64,000 bases of DNA. Origin: Mycolicibacterium moriokaense. GTDB lineage: Bacteria; Actinomycetota; Actinomycetes; Mycobacteriales; Mycobacteriaceae. The stretch covers positions 89,177 to 153,176 of the forward strand of contig NZ_QQBJ01000014.1 of NCBI RefSeq assembly GCF_003347205.1, given 5' to 3'. The stretch's first letter is position 1, and each line of letters opens with the position of its first letter. The notes beneath the pieces are model-generated. The model worked only from the letters and a program-made list of their open reading frames with translations, was not told the DNA's origin and did no database searches. The translations under genes and the position numbers were made by a program. Of this stretch, positions 16,477-24,255 are shown in pieces.

Positions 16477-17058
16477 ATGCGTGAGGTTCCGGCGCAAATC
16501 GCCGACCGCCTGCCGGCGGCCGCGACACTGTTCGCAGAGCGTGGCCTCAACGACACCAAGATCGAAGACGTCGCCGCGGCTACCGGTGTCCCCAAGGCCA
16601 CGCTGTACTACTACTTCGCCGGCAAGGAAGACATCCTGGGCTTCCTGCTCGAAGACGTCCTCCACGAGATCGCACGCGAGGTCAGCAGCGTCATAGACAG
16701 CGGCGGTACCGGTGCCGACCGACTGCACCGTGTGATCGCGGCCCAACTACGGGTGATGGCTCAGCGACCCGCATCCTGCCGCGCGTTGATCGGCGAACTG
16801 GGCCGCGCGGCGCGGATGCCGGTCATCGCAGACAAGATCGGTACCGCTTACCTGCAACCCGTGGAGGTGCTGTTGCTCGCCGGTGCCGGCGACGGATCGC
16901 TCGCTGCCGTGACCGACGCTAGGGCCGCGGCCACAGCACTATTCGGCGCTGTCACCATCACGGCTCTGACCTACCTTGTCACCGGCGAACCGCTCAACGA
17001 GGAACTCCTAGCCCGTACTATCCACGACATTTTGTTCAGCGGACTGCGCCCGCGGTAG
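16477..17058 (+). CDS. TetR-family regulator next to P450
   Basis: A 193-residue TetR protein: helix-turn-helix RLPAAATLFAERGLNDTKIEDVAAATGVPKATLYYYFAGKEDILGFLLEDVL, then a helical ligand domain. ATG 16477 has an AGGAG site six to ten bases upstream; TTG 16462 would place the start inside the ribosome site and operator. The 17-bp palindrome upstream suggests autoregulation and control of the divergent P450 gene. Confidence 0.88.
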   Translation: MREVPAQIADRLPAAATLFAERGLNDTKIEDVAAATGVPKATLYYYFAGKEDILGFLLEDVLHEIAREVSSVIDSGGTGADRLHRVIAAQLRVMAQRPASCRALIGELGRAARMPVIADKIGTAYLQPVEVLLLAGAGDGSLAAVTDARAAATALFGAVTITALTYLVTGEPLNEELLARTIHDILFSGLRPR

Positions 17059-17402
17059 TCACCACCGCATCCTCAGTCGGCAATCTGCGTCCAAGATGCC
17101 GATAAATCGGTCGCCACTGACACCACAGCGAACGAATCCAGCCGGAATGGCCGATCGCGTAGAGGTTGTCGAGGCATGCCGATGGCGCGTTCGCGCAACG
17201 CGCCCTTGAGTCCGGCAACCCCCGGGAGTCTTCGGCGATCAGGCGGCCCGTAGCGCCGCGACGACACTCTCGATCCCAGTAAAGAAAGTTCTCACAACAG
17301 CAGCAGGCGGCGGTCGGAACTCGCGCTCTTGCCGGCCACGCCAGATCGGTCCGTGGCGGCGGACGGGAGCGCCAGCGGACGGTAGCCGTCACGGCGTGGG
17401 GT
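17059..17402. other. 344-base gap between cargo module and AICE core
   Basis: I see no convincing gene. A minus-strand frame (17036-17422) crosses it, ending in a Trp/Arg-rich stretch (GHSGWIRSLWCQW) that is protein-like, but it overlaps both neighbours, lacks a ribosome site and has an Arg/Pro/Cys-rich first half. The stretch may be a decayed gene at the junction of cargo and core; no att-like or tRNA-like sequence is visible. Confidence 0.3.
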
Positions 17403-18140
17403 TTAAGCGCGTGGTTCGACAAGCAGGGTGATTAGATCCCTGGCCGCCTTGCCGAGATGATCAATCGCCGCACGCCCTTTCTCGGCGCTGGCACGTGAGG
17501 GATAGCCGATCACGCCGCTTTCGGTGTACGCGTTCATGCCGACAGTCGTGAGGTATCGACGATCATTCGCAATGTGGTCCGCGGCCTGCCATCCGTCGCG
17601 GACATGGCCGGGATGCGTGGCGAGCAGGATGGAGGTTTCGAGCTCGCCCGCGTGCATGTCGTCGTGAGCTGAACTGGTGATGCTGGCGGCCTGACGCGCT
17701 TCCGCCCAATCCTCCCGGCTCGGATACAACCCGACACGAAGTTGGCCTCGAATGTTGCTCTCCTGAACGACATTTGACAGCACATAGTTTCCACCATGGG
17801 CGTTCACGATGATCAGACCGAGGATTCCATGGCGCACGAGCGAGTCGACTACGTCTTTGACGACCATACTAAGCGTGCCCGGCGAGATGCTCACTGTGCC
17901 AGGAAAGTCGGCATGCTCGTGCGAGCATCCGAACGCAAGTGCGGGGAGTTGAAACGCGTTGTGCTGAATGATGATCGATTCAGTGATGGCCGTCGCGATC
18001 AAGGTGTCAGTGACAAGCGGAAGGTACGGGCCGTGCTGCTCGAACGAGCCAATGGGGAGCAGCGCCACGGGGGCCGTCGTGCTGCGATCGGTTGTAGTGC
18101 CGCTCGGCATCCCCAAGCCCGCCGTCTGGCCGTCACTCAT
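17403..18140 (-). CDS. creatininase-family amidohydrolase (MftE/ArfB-like fold)
   Basis: A 245-residue protein with the metal-binding set of the creatininase family: GSFEQHGPYLPLVTDT (Glu34, His36, Asp45), CSHEHADFPGT, VNAHGGN (His115) and HAGELETS (Glu166). Members open creatinine or formamide rings, or trim the mycofactocin peptide (MftE). The protein is not next to other mycofactocin genes, so that role is unlikely. Its ATG overlaps the stop of the XRE regulator gene (ATGA). A substrate linked to the element is unknown; the pairing suggests the enzyme and regulator act together. Confidence 0.8.
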   Translation of the reverse strand: MSDGQTAGLGMPSGTTTDRSTTAPVALLPIGSFEQHGPYLPLVTDTLIATAITESIIIQHNAFQLPALAFGCSHEHADFPGTVSISPGTLSMVVKDVVDSLVRHGILGLIIVNAHGGNYVLSNVVQESNIRGQLRVGLYPSREDWAEARQAASITSSAHDDMHAGELETSILLATHPGHVRDGWQAADHIANDRRYLTTVGMNAYTESGVIGYPSRASAEKGRAAIDHLGKAARDLITLLVEPRA

Positions 18141-19339
18141 AGATTAAGGTCTCCTCGCAGGGCTTCCTCTATCCGCGTTCGGAGCGTCCGCAGAGGCAAA
18201 CTGTTCGTTGCACGAGCGCGATCGCGAACTAACCTGCGGCACTGTCGCAGTTCGCGCCGCGCCCGATCTGAAGGCGCCGACAAGTACGTTACGAGCGTCT
18301 CGGCAATTAGTTCAACAGCGGCGTGGTAATCGCCGACCATGATGCTGGCGCGAAGCATCCGGGCTGAGGCGACTGCGAAGTCGCGGCGCTGGCTCGCGGG
18401 CCAGTTGCCATGATGCTCGCGGAGCAAGTCCAATGCCTTGCCGGCCTGGCGAAAGTTCATGTGCCCGAGTGCAACTTCTGCCGCAACATAAGCGGGAGAC
18501 GCGTAGATTGCGTGGTCATCATTAACTGGTTCGACATGAGCGATGTCCAGCGCTCGGGCCGAGCATTCTGCAAAGCTTCGGGCATCGTGACCTGCGGCGG
18601 CTGCCAGGGCTTCTTGCCGCGCGACGCTTGCGGCAAGTCGCCCCACCTCGATACCGCGGACGAGCCGTGCCGCATCGACCGCCAGTTCCGCGGCCAGATC
18701 CGGGTCGGACTGGACCAGGATGTTGGACCGACGCATTCGCACGACGGCCTGGAGCGCTGGACCTGCGGAGCGAAGATGGTCTTCGGCCCGTGTCGTCAGC
18801 TCTAAAGCCGTCAACGGGTCGCCACTCTCCTGCGCGATCCAGCCGCCCAACTCGGCTATGCGGCCGGCTGCCTCCCGCATATCCCCACGCATGGCCTGCG
18901 GAGTGACGCGAATGAGCTCCTCAATGGTGACCAGGTCACGGTCCACCAGTGCGCGCGCATAGTCAGGACCGAACAGGTGCTCGGCACGAATGTGCGCTGC
19001 CCGCTGTTCCAGGATGACCGCGAGGACGTCGCCATTCATTGCGGTCTGGACAAGAAGCGGACGGGGAAGATCCGTGTCAACGGCCAGACCGAATAAGGCT
19101 TCGTCATCCTCCCGCAGAGCCTCAGCGAGCAGCTCGCGCCACAGCCGTCCGGGCTGGCGTCCGCGTTCGAACTCCACGATCTGACGGCGTAGCGAATCGG
19201 TATCGACCGGTTTCAACCGCTGCTTGGCCCGGACCCTTGCCACCTCAGCGGCTAGATCGTTTTGACTCCAGCCCCACTCAGCACGCGCGGTCCGCAGTCG
19301 CTGTGCGCTTGGCGGGCGTGAAGCTGCGGCGTCGGCCAC
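18137..19339 (-). CDS. XRE-type regulator with helical-repeat domain
   Basis: A 400-residue protein. Residues about 10-60 form a helix-turn-helix (LRTARAEWGWSQNDLAAEVARVRAKQRLKPVDTDSLRRQIVEFERGRQPG). The rest is Ala/Leu/Arg-rich helices in TPR-like pairs up to the C-terminus, a layout typical of actinobacterial regulators that sense peptides or partner proteins. GTG 19339. It is divergent from the SCO3933-like gene that heads the element's rightward operon, so it is a good candidate for the element's master repressor or activator (inference). Confidence 0.75.
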   Translation of the reverse strand: MADAAASRPPSAQRLRTARAEWGWSQNDLAAEVARVRAKQRLKPVDTDSLRRQIVEFERGRQPGRLWRELLAEALREDDEALFGLAVDTDLPRPLLVQTAMNGDVLAVILEQRAAHIRAEHLFGPDYARALVDRDLVTIEELIRVTPQAMRGDMREAAGRIAELGGWIAQESGDPLTALELTTRAEDHLRSAGPALQAVVRMRRSNILVQSDPDLAAELAVDAARLVRGIEVGRLAASVARQEALAAAAGHDARSFAECSARALDIAHVEPVNDDHAIYASPAYVAAEVALGHMNFRQAGKALDLLREHHGNWPASQRRDFAVASARMLRASIMVGDYHAAVELIAETLVTYLSAPSDRARRELRQCRRLVRDRARATNSLPLRTLRTRIEEALRGDLNL

Positions 19340-19402
19340 ACGTCGATTTTCCCCGGCCCCGGCCCCTTCAGCTGTACCTATTTTGCGCGGTTTCGGTGTC
19401 CC

Positions 19403-19494
19403 CTCCTGTCCCTACAGCTCGCTTACGGCACGGCTGGGTCAGTTGGTGTTCTGGCCTGGCGGCATTCACCGCGACACAAGTCAGAGGACAGGAG
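19403..19494. promoter_or_regulatory. divergent control region with 9-bp inverted repeat
   Basis: CTCCTGTCC (19403-19411) and GGACAGGAG (19486-19494) are exact inverted copies 74 bases apart in the region between the XRE gene and the rightward operon. The right copy includes the ribosome site of the gene at 19503. Both could be bound by the XRE regulator, or could be paired ribosome-site-like sequences. Confidence 0.4.
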
Positions 19495-19502
19495 TAAATC
19501 GA

Positions 19503-19892
19503 ATGAAGCTCAAGATTGACACGACCGGCGTCTCGTTCGTTTGTACGCGAGCTCCCGAGCAGCGCGTTGCTTTCGACACAGGTCAGCCACGGATCGACCG
19601 CGAAACGGGCCGACCGCTGTGGCAGGCGCAACTGATGGCTCTTGACGGATCCGGAGCCGAAGTCATCGCCGTGACCGTCGCCGGGGACCCAGAAGTGACG
19701 GTCGCGCAGCCGGTCCAGGTGGACGGCCTCGTTGCTCTGCCGTGGAATCAGGACGGGCGAAGCGGCGTGGCATACCGGGCAGACGCAATTCGAGCCTCCG
19801 GTGCACCCCTCACGGGAGTGATCGCGCCGTCGGCCCCGGCCGCCACCCGGCCCTCAGCTCCATCGGCCGGTTCCGGTAAGGGCGCCGCATAG
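19503..19892 (+). CDS. SCO3933-like regulatory protein of AICE
   Basis: A 129-residue, mostly beta protein: MKLKIDTTGVSFVCTRAPEQRVAF, a G-R-P-L-W-Q-A-Q-L-M-A segment, and a Pro/Ala-rich tail. The layout matches the SCO3933 family of small proteins encoded just upstream of FtsK/RepSA genes in actinomycete elements. The exact function is not known. ATG 19503 has a good ACAGGAG site. It heads the rightward operon and ends 82 bases before the translocase gene. Confidence 0.6.
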   Translation: MKLKIDTTGVSFVCTRAPEQRVAFDTGQPRIDRETGRPLWQAQLMALDGSGAEVIAVTVAGDPEVTVAQPVQVDGLVALPWNQDGRSGVAYRADAIRASGAPLTGVIAPSAPAATRPSAPSAGSGKGAA

Positions 19893-19974
19893 GCCGATTC
19901 GGATCCGGGGACTGCACCGTCTGGAGGCTCAAGCTCAGAGGTGGTGCAGTCCTCTCCGATCGAAGTGACATCCG

Positions 19975-21375
19975 ATGCCAGACTTTTCAAACACACTTAA
20001 TAACAATGCATCTCGGCGTTCGAAGTCAGACACCGACGAGACCACCATTATGGTGGCCGTCGGCTTGGCTAAAGGACTCGCAGTACTGCTCCGCTGGGCA
20101 GTCTTGTTTCCGATGGTCAGTTTCCCTGCGTTAGTCAGCTTTTGGGCGGGGTTCTCGATCAACCCGATCCTCGGCTCGCTTATCGGGTGCGCGTCGTGTC
20201 TGGCACTCTCGGCGTGGGCCTACTTCTTCCCCGCTTCGTTTGAAGAATGGGTTCTGGCCAGAGCGCGGTCACGGTGGCGCATTTGGTGGATCTATCGACG
20301 CCGCTGGCAGGCCATCTGCGCGCTTCATGGCCTGACAGCCTCGTTGCCCGGTCGCACGCTCGTACCGCCGCTGCGGTCAGTGACGATCGGCACGACTTGT
20401 GATGTCGCGGTCGTACAGATCCTGGTCGGACAGTCCGTCGCAAACTGGCAGCGGCAGGGGCTTGCGCTTGCCGAGGCGTTGCGGGCGCAGCGAGTCACCA
20501 TTCGCTCCCGCCGGCCAGGCGAGATCGCCATCACCGTGCACCGGAAAGACGCTCTGGCGGAACCAATTCGATTGCAACGACTTCGCAGGGATATCGATGT
20601 TGACTTCTCGCAGGTCGATGTCGGAATTGCGGAATCTGGTACGCGGTGGCGTCTTCCTGTACTGGGCCATCACATCCTGGTTGCCGGCGCCACCGGCGCA
20701 GGTAAGGGATCCGTTCTCTGGTCGCTCATCGCGGGTCTTGCGCCTGCCGTGCGCCGCGGCACCGTCCGTGTCCTGGTGATCGATCCCAAGGGCGGCATGG
20801 AGTTCGGCCGCGGCGAGCAGCTGTTCTCTGGATTCGCGTATGACAACGGTGAACAAACGCTCGCGTCACTACGAGCCGCGGCCACGGTACTGCAGCGGAG
20901 AGCGGAACGGCTACGGGGTCACGCTCGCCTGCACTCCCCGACTGCTTCAGCTCCGCTGTTCGTCGTGGTCGTGGATGAGATCGCTTCGCTTACTGCCTAT
21001 ATCGGTGACCGAAAGGTTCGCGCAGAGGTTGAACAGCTGCTGGGATTGCTCTTGTCTCAAGGACGCGCCGTTGGCATCTCGATCATCGCCGCGGTGCAAG
21101 ACCCATCGAAGGACGTGTTGCCGATCCGACAGTTGTTCTCCGTCCGTATCGGCATGCGCATGACCGAATCAACTCAAACCACGATGGTGCTCGGTGCCGC
21201 TGCCCGCGACGCGGGTGCGCTGTGCGATGAGATACCCGTGACGACCCCGGGCGTCGCGTATGTTTGCCAGGACGGTCGGTCCGAACCGATTCGCGTGCGC
21301 GCCTTCCATGTCACGGATCCCGACATCGATCACCTCGCAACTCAATTCGCTCCGCATCGGAAGGCGGCATCGTGA
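19975..21375 (+). CDS. FtsK/SpoIIIE-type DNA translocase (TraSA-like)
   Basis: A 466-residue protein with two hydrophobic helices near residues 35-80, then an FtsK ATPase domain: Walker A GATGAGKGS near residue 237 and Walker B LFVVVVDEIASL, followed by the DPS-K-D-V-L-P-I-R-Q-L-F segment seen in TraSA proteins. In AICEs this single membrane-anchored hexamer pumps double-stranded element DNA between mycelial cells or cells. The stop overlaps the Rep start (GTGA), so translation is coupled. Confidence 0.9.
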   Translation: MPDFSNTLNNNASRRSKSDTDETTIMVAVGLAKGLAVLLRWAVLFPMVSFPALVSFWAGFSINPILGSLIGCASCLALSAWAYFFPASFEEWVLARARSRWRIWWIYRRRWQAICALHGLTASLPGRTLVPPLRSVTIGTTCDVAVVQILVGQSVANWQRQGLALAEALRAQRVTIRSRRPGEIAITVHRKDALAEPIRLQRLRRDIDVDFSQVDVGIAESGTRWRLPVLGHHILVAGATGAGKGSVLWSLIAGLAPAVRRGTVRVLVIDPKGGMEFGRGEQLFSGFAYDNGEQTLASLRAAATVLQRRAERLRGHARLHSPTASAPLFVVVVDEIASLTAYIGDRKVRAEVEQLLGLLLSQGRAVGISIIAAVQDPSKDVLPIRQLFSVRIGMRMTESTQTTMVLGAAARDAGALCDEIPVTTPGVAYVCQDGRSEPIRVRAFHVTDPDIDHLATQFAPHRKAAS

Positions 21376-22739
21376 AGAACCTGGAGGTCTTCCTCTCATC
21401 AGTTCCAGGACTGCCCGCTGGGGTTGACAGCGAGATCGTTCTTAGACAGATGCTCGGACGCGCAGCGTCACGCAGTTTCGAAACATGGTGGAACAGGGCC
21501 GAAGGATCAGGGTTCTGCGCCAGCCCGATCCGGTTGGCAGGCAGAGACGAACAGGGCAGAAAGCATGGCGTTTTGACCCGTTGCAATAACCGCCGCGCGG
21601 CGGCGTGCCCGTCATGTTCGGACTTGTACGCCCGCGACATATGGCAACTCATTCACGCTGGGCTCAACGGCGGCCATCACAATATTCCACCTTCGGTTGC
21701 TGAGCACCCACAACTGTTTGTCACGCTTACCGCTCCGAGTTTCGGCCCTGTGCACGGAATGCGGCGATCCGGAGTGTGCCACCCGCGTAGTCGCGGACGC
21801 GGTGAGTGCGAGCACGGGCAGCCTCTCCGATGCGATCGCACACACGACGTCGAAGATCGCGACGTCGGTCAACCAATCTGCAGTGAGTGCTATGACTACG
21901 TCAGTCACGTTCTCTTTGCTTGGCATGCTCCCGAGCTGTGGCGTCGGTTCACCATCCGCCTGCGGAGAGCTCTTAGCCGCGAATTGCGACGGCACGGTTC
22001 AGATCCGAGGGGAACGAAGCCGTCGTTCGTCAAAGTTGTTGAACTGCAACGACGCGGCGTCCCGCACTTCCATGCGGTCGTCCGGCTCGATGGCGCCTCG
22101 CCGCCGGGCGCGGAACCAGTTCCGCCCGATTGCAACTTCGAGCCTTCCGACTTTGTTGAGCTGATTCGGCAGGCGGCAACACAAACGCAGCTGTCAACGG
22201 CTAAAGATGTGGTACTGCGTTTCGGCGAGCAGCTGGACATCAAGTTCATTGATCGGCCCAGCATCGTGCATGCCGACGAAGCCGTTGTCGCCGACCGTCG
22301 CGTGGCCGGATACCTCGCAAAATACGTAACCAAGTCGGTGACGGACCTTGGCCTAAACGTGCGGCGGCTCAGTCCGGAAGGCATTGATCTTCTCGCCGTG
22401 ACAGACCATCTCCGTCGAATACTGGACACGATCGTGGTCGTTTCACGCGACGAGCCTTATGAGGACATGGTGCGCTGGCTGCATACTCTGGGCTATCGAG
22501 GCCACGTGACAAGTAAGTCACGGCAATTCTCGACCACGATGAAAGCGCTCCGTGATCATCGCGCGGATTGGCGACGGCAGCAAGCCTCATCGGCCGGAGG
22601 CCTATTGCCCGAGCTGCCGTGGGAGTTCGAACGGTCCGGATACGAAAACCTTGGCGACCGCGTACTGGTCGTCTCGGCTTCCGCTCGCGCTCGAGAGGGC
22701 CGCCTGGTCGGACGTGCAGTGTTGAGGGAAGGGGCGTGA
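21372..22739 (+). CDS. RepSA-type rolling-circle replication initiator
   Basis: A 455-residue protein with a cysteine cluster RCNNRRAAACPSC (71-82), the LTLTAPSFGPVHG motif typical of RepSA, the HUH metal motif as HFH at 232-234, and YLAKYVTKS (314-322) carrying the likely nicking tyrosine. It should nick a double-strand origin and start rolling-circle replication of the excised element. GTG 21372 overlaps the translocase stop. The long upstream extension of the frame lies inside the translocase gene and is not needed. Replication genes of this kind define AICEs. Confidence 0.88.
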   Translation: MKNLEVFLSSVPGLPAGVDSEIVLRQMLGRAASRSFETWWNRAEGSGFCASPIRLAGRDEQGRKHGVLTRCNNRRAAACPSCSDLYARDIWQLIHAGLNGGHHNIPPSVAEHPQLFVTLTAPSFGPVHGMRRSGVCHPRSRGRGECEHGQPLRCDRTHDVEDRDVGQPICSECYDYVSHVLFAWHAPELWRRFTIRLRRALSRELRRHGSDPRGTKPSFVKVVELQRRGVPHFHAVVRLDGASPPGAEPVPPDCNFEPSDFVELIRQAATQTQLSTAKDVVLRFGEQLDIKFIDRPSIVHADEAVVADRRVAGYLAKYVTKSVTDLGLNVRRLSPEGIDLLAVTDHLRRILDTIVVVSRDEPYEDMVRWLHTLGYRGHVTSKSRQFSTTMKALRDHRADWRRQQASSAGGLLPELPWEFERSGYENLGDRVLVVSASARAREGRLVGRAVLREGA

Positions 22740-22746
22740 ACCGACG

Positions 22747-22953
22747 ATGCTGCTCGACGGACGTTGGTACTCTTCGAACGAGCTGGCGAAACTGCTGCAC
22801 GTGGACGCCTCAACAATTCGGCGTTGGCGAACCGCGCGGCCGCCGCAAGGGCCAGCATTCGTTCAAGTATCTGATCGGGTGTACATGTACAACTCGGACG
22901 ACGTCGAGGCGTGGCTCGCCAGTCGGCGCGTGGATCCAAGCGAGGTGGCGTGA
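22747..22953 (+). CDS. excisionase (MerR-like helix-turn-helix)
   Basis: A 68-residue protein: RWYSSNELAKLLHVDASTIRRWRTARPPQGPAFVQVSDRVYMYNSDDVEAWLASRR, a winged helix-turn-helix with the wing Tyr-x-Tyr and the D-V-E-x-W-L end common to AICE and phage excisionases. It should bend att DNA and direct the integrase to excision. Its TGA overlaps the integrase ATG by one base, so the two are co-translated. Confidence 0.85.
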   Translation: MLLDGRWYSSNELAKLLHVDASTIRRWRTARPPQGPAFVQVSDRVYMYNSDDVEAWLASRRVDPSEVA

Positions 22954-24182
22954 TGACCGCCAAAATTCCTCTGCCGCTGGGAATATCGCTATCTAGTGAC
23001 ATCGAGGAGCGTTCGTGCGGGACGTACCGAGCACGTGTGCGTTGGATCGAACCAGCGACAAGGAGACGACTATCCAAGTCGGAAACCTTCGCCACCCGTG
23101 AGGCCGCGGAAGACTGGGTCAACCGCATGCGACAGGCCGCTGGCCGTGGTATCGAACCCAACACTGCGACGACGACGCTTCTTGACTACGGCGCCGCCAA
23201 CATGAAGTTGGCGCTTCGCGGCCTGGAAAGTAAGACCACTGACCCTTACCTCGCGGGCTGGCGCAAGAGGGTCGTGCCGTCTCTTGGCCACCTCCCTATA
23301 ACGATGATCACCAACGGTGCGGTTGATCGTGCCGTGCACGCCTGGATTGCAGACGATTGCGGCCGCTCCACCGTCAAGAACAGCCTCGCCGTGCTCGTTC
23401 GAGTGTTGGAACAGGCGCTACGCGACGGAATCATCGACCGGAACCCTGCGCGGGTGACCGGCTGGCAGCGCGAGTACAAGCTGGCTGAGGATGAGCTGGA
23501 CGACCCGCGTTCGCTGGCGCTTCCGGATTGGACCGCGCTGCTGACCCTTGCGGATGCGCTCGTGGCGAAGTCCGCAGATCACTACCAGGGCTGGGGCGAT
23601 GCTGTCATTTTCGAGGCCTCCACCGCGGCACGAATTGGTGAGGTCTCCGGGTGCCTTGTGCGAGATATCAACACAACCGAGTGGATTTGGACGGTGTGCC
23701 GTCAGACCACACCCTCGCCCGGGGAACTCGAGCACGGCGAGACTGCTGCATCTGGTGGTGGCCTGGTCGACAAGAACACCAAAGGCCGGCGAGCGCGTGA
23801 GGTTCCGCTGATCGCCTCAATACGCGACCTCATTCGCGGTCGTATCGAGCTCGCGGGTGGAGACCCGGACGCTCGCCTGTTTACAGGACCAAGAGGCGGT
23901 CGTATCACCACCGCCACGCTTCGGGATGCAACCTCGTGGGATGAGGTTGTCAGCAGTCTCGGCTACGAGCATCTGAAGCGCCACGGCCTGAGGCACACCG
24001 GGCTCACATGGATGGCCGACGCAGGCGTCCCGCTACACAGCCTTCGGAAGATCGCTGGCCACGGCAGCCTGATCACCACCCAGCGCTACCTACACCCGGA
24101 TCGACAGTCCGTCGCCGATGCTGGCGAGCTGTTAAGTCGGCACCTGTCGGGCAAGGGCGGGCGCAATCTGCGCGTCGTTTAG
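22953..24182 (+). CDS. tyrosine site-specific integrase
   Basis: A 409-residue tyrosine recombinase. An N-terminal arm-binding domain (about 20-70), a SAM-like core-binding domain (75-170) and a catalytic domain are visible. Catalytic residues: Arg227 (ARIGE), Lys near 277 (KNTKGRRAREVPL), His344-x-x-Arg347 (HGLR), His370 (AGH) and Tyr379 (TTQRY). It should recombine the element into the tRNA-Pro gene at the 43-bp att core. ATG 22953 overlaps the excisionase stop. The integrase gene is separated from the att site by the SIR2-STAND gene rather than abutting it. Confidence 0.93.
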   Translation: MTAKIPLPLGISLSSDIEERSCGTYRARVRWIEPATRRRLSKSETFATREAAEDWVNRMRQAAGRGIEPNTATTTLLDYGAANMKLALRGLESKTTDPYLAGWRKRVVPSLGHLPITMITNGAVDRAVHAWIADDCGRSTVKNSLAVLVRVLEQALRDGIIDRNPARVTGWQREYKLAEDELDDPRSLALPDWTALLTLADALVAKSADHYQGWGDAVIFEASTAARIGEVSGCLVRDINTTEWIWTVCRQTTPSPGELEHGETAASGGGLVDKNTKGRRAREVPLIASIRDLIRGRIELAGGDPDARLFTGPRGGRITTATLRDATSWDEVVSSLGYEHLKRHGLRHTGLTWMADAGVPLHSLRKIAGHGSLITTQRYLHPDRQSVADAGELLSRHLSGKGGRNLRVV

Positions 24183-24255
24183 AGATACCTAGGCACGCGG
24201 GTCTGCTAGGACTGGGACGCGCGTTCTATGTTGTGCTTGGCCCAACCCGAGATGC

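Noticed and set aside
17403-18140. Mycofactocin peptide-processing enzyme MftE
   Set aside because: The creatininase fold fits, but none of the mycofactocin genes (mftA-D, F) is near and the gene overlaps an XRE regulator on a mobile element, so I name only the family.
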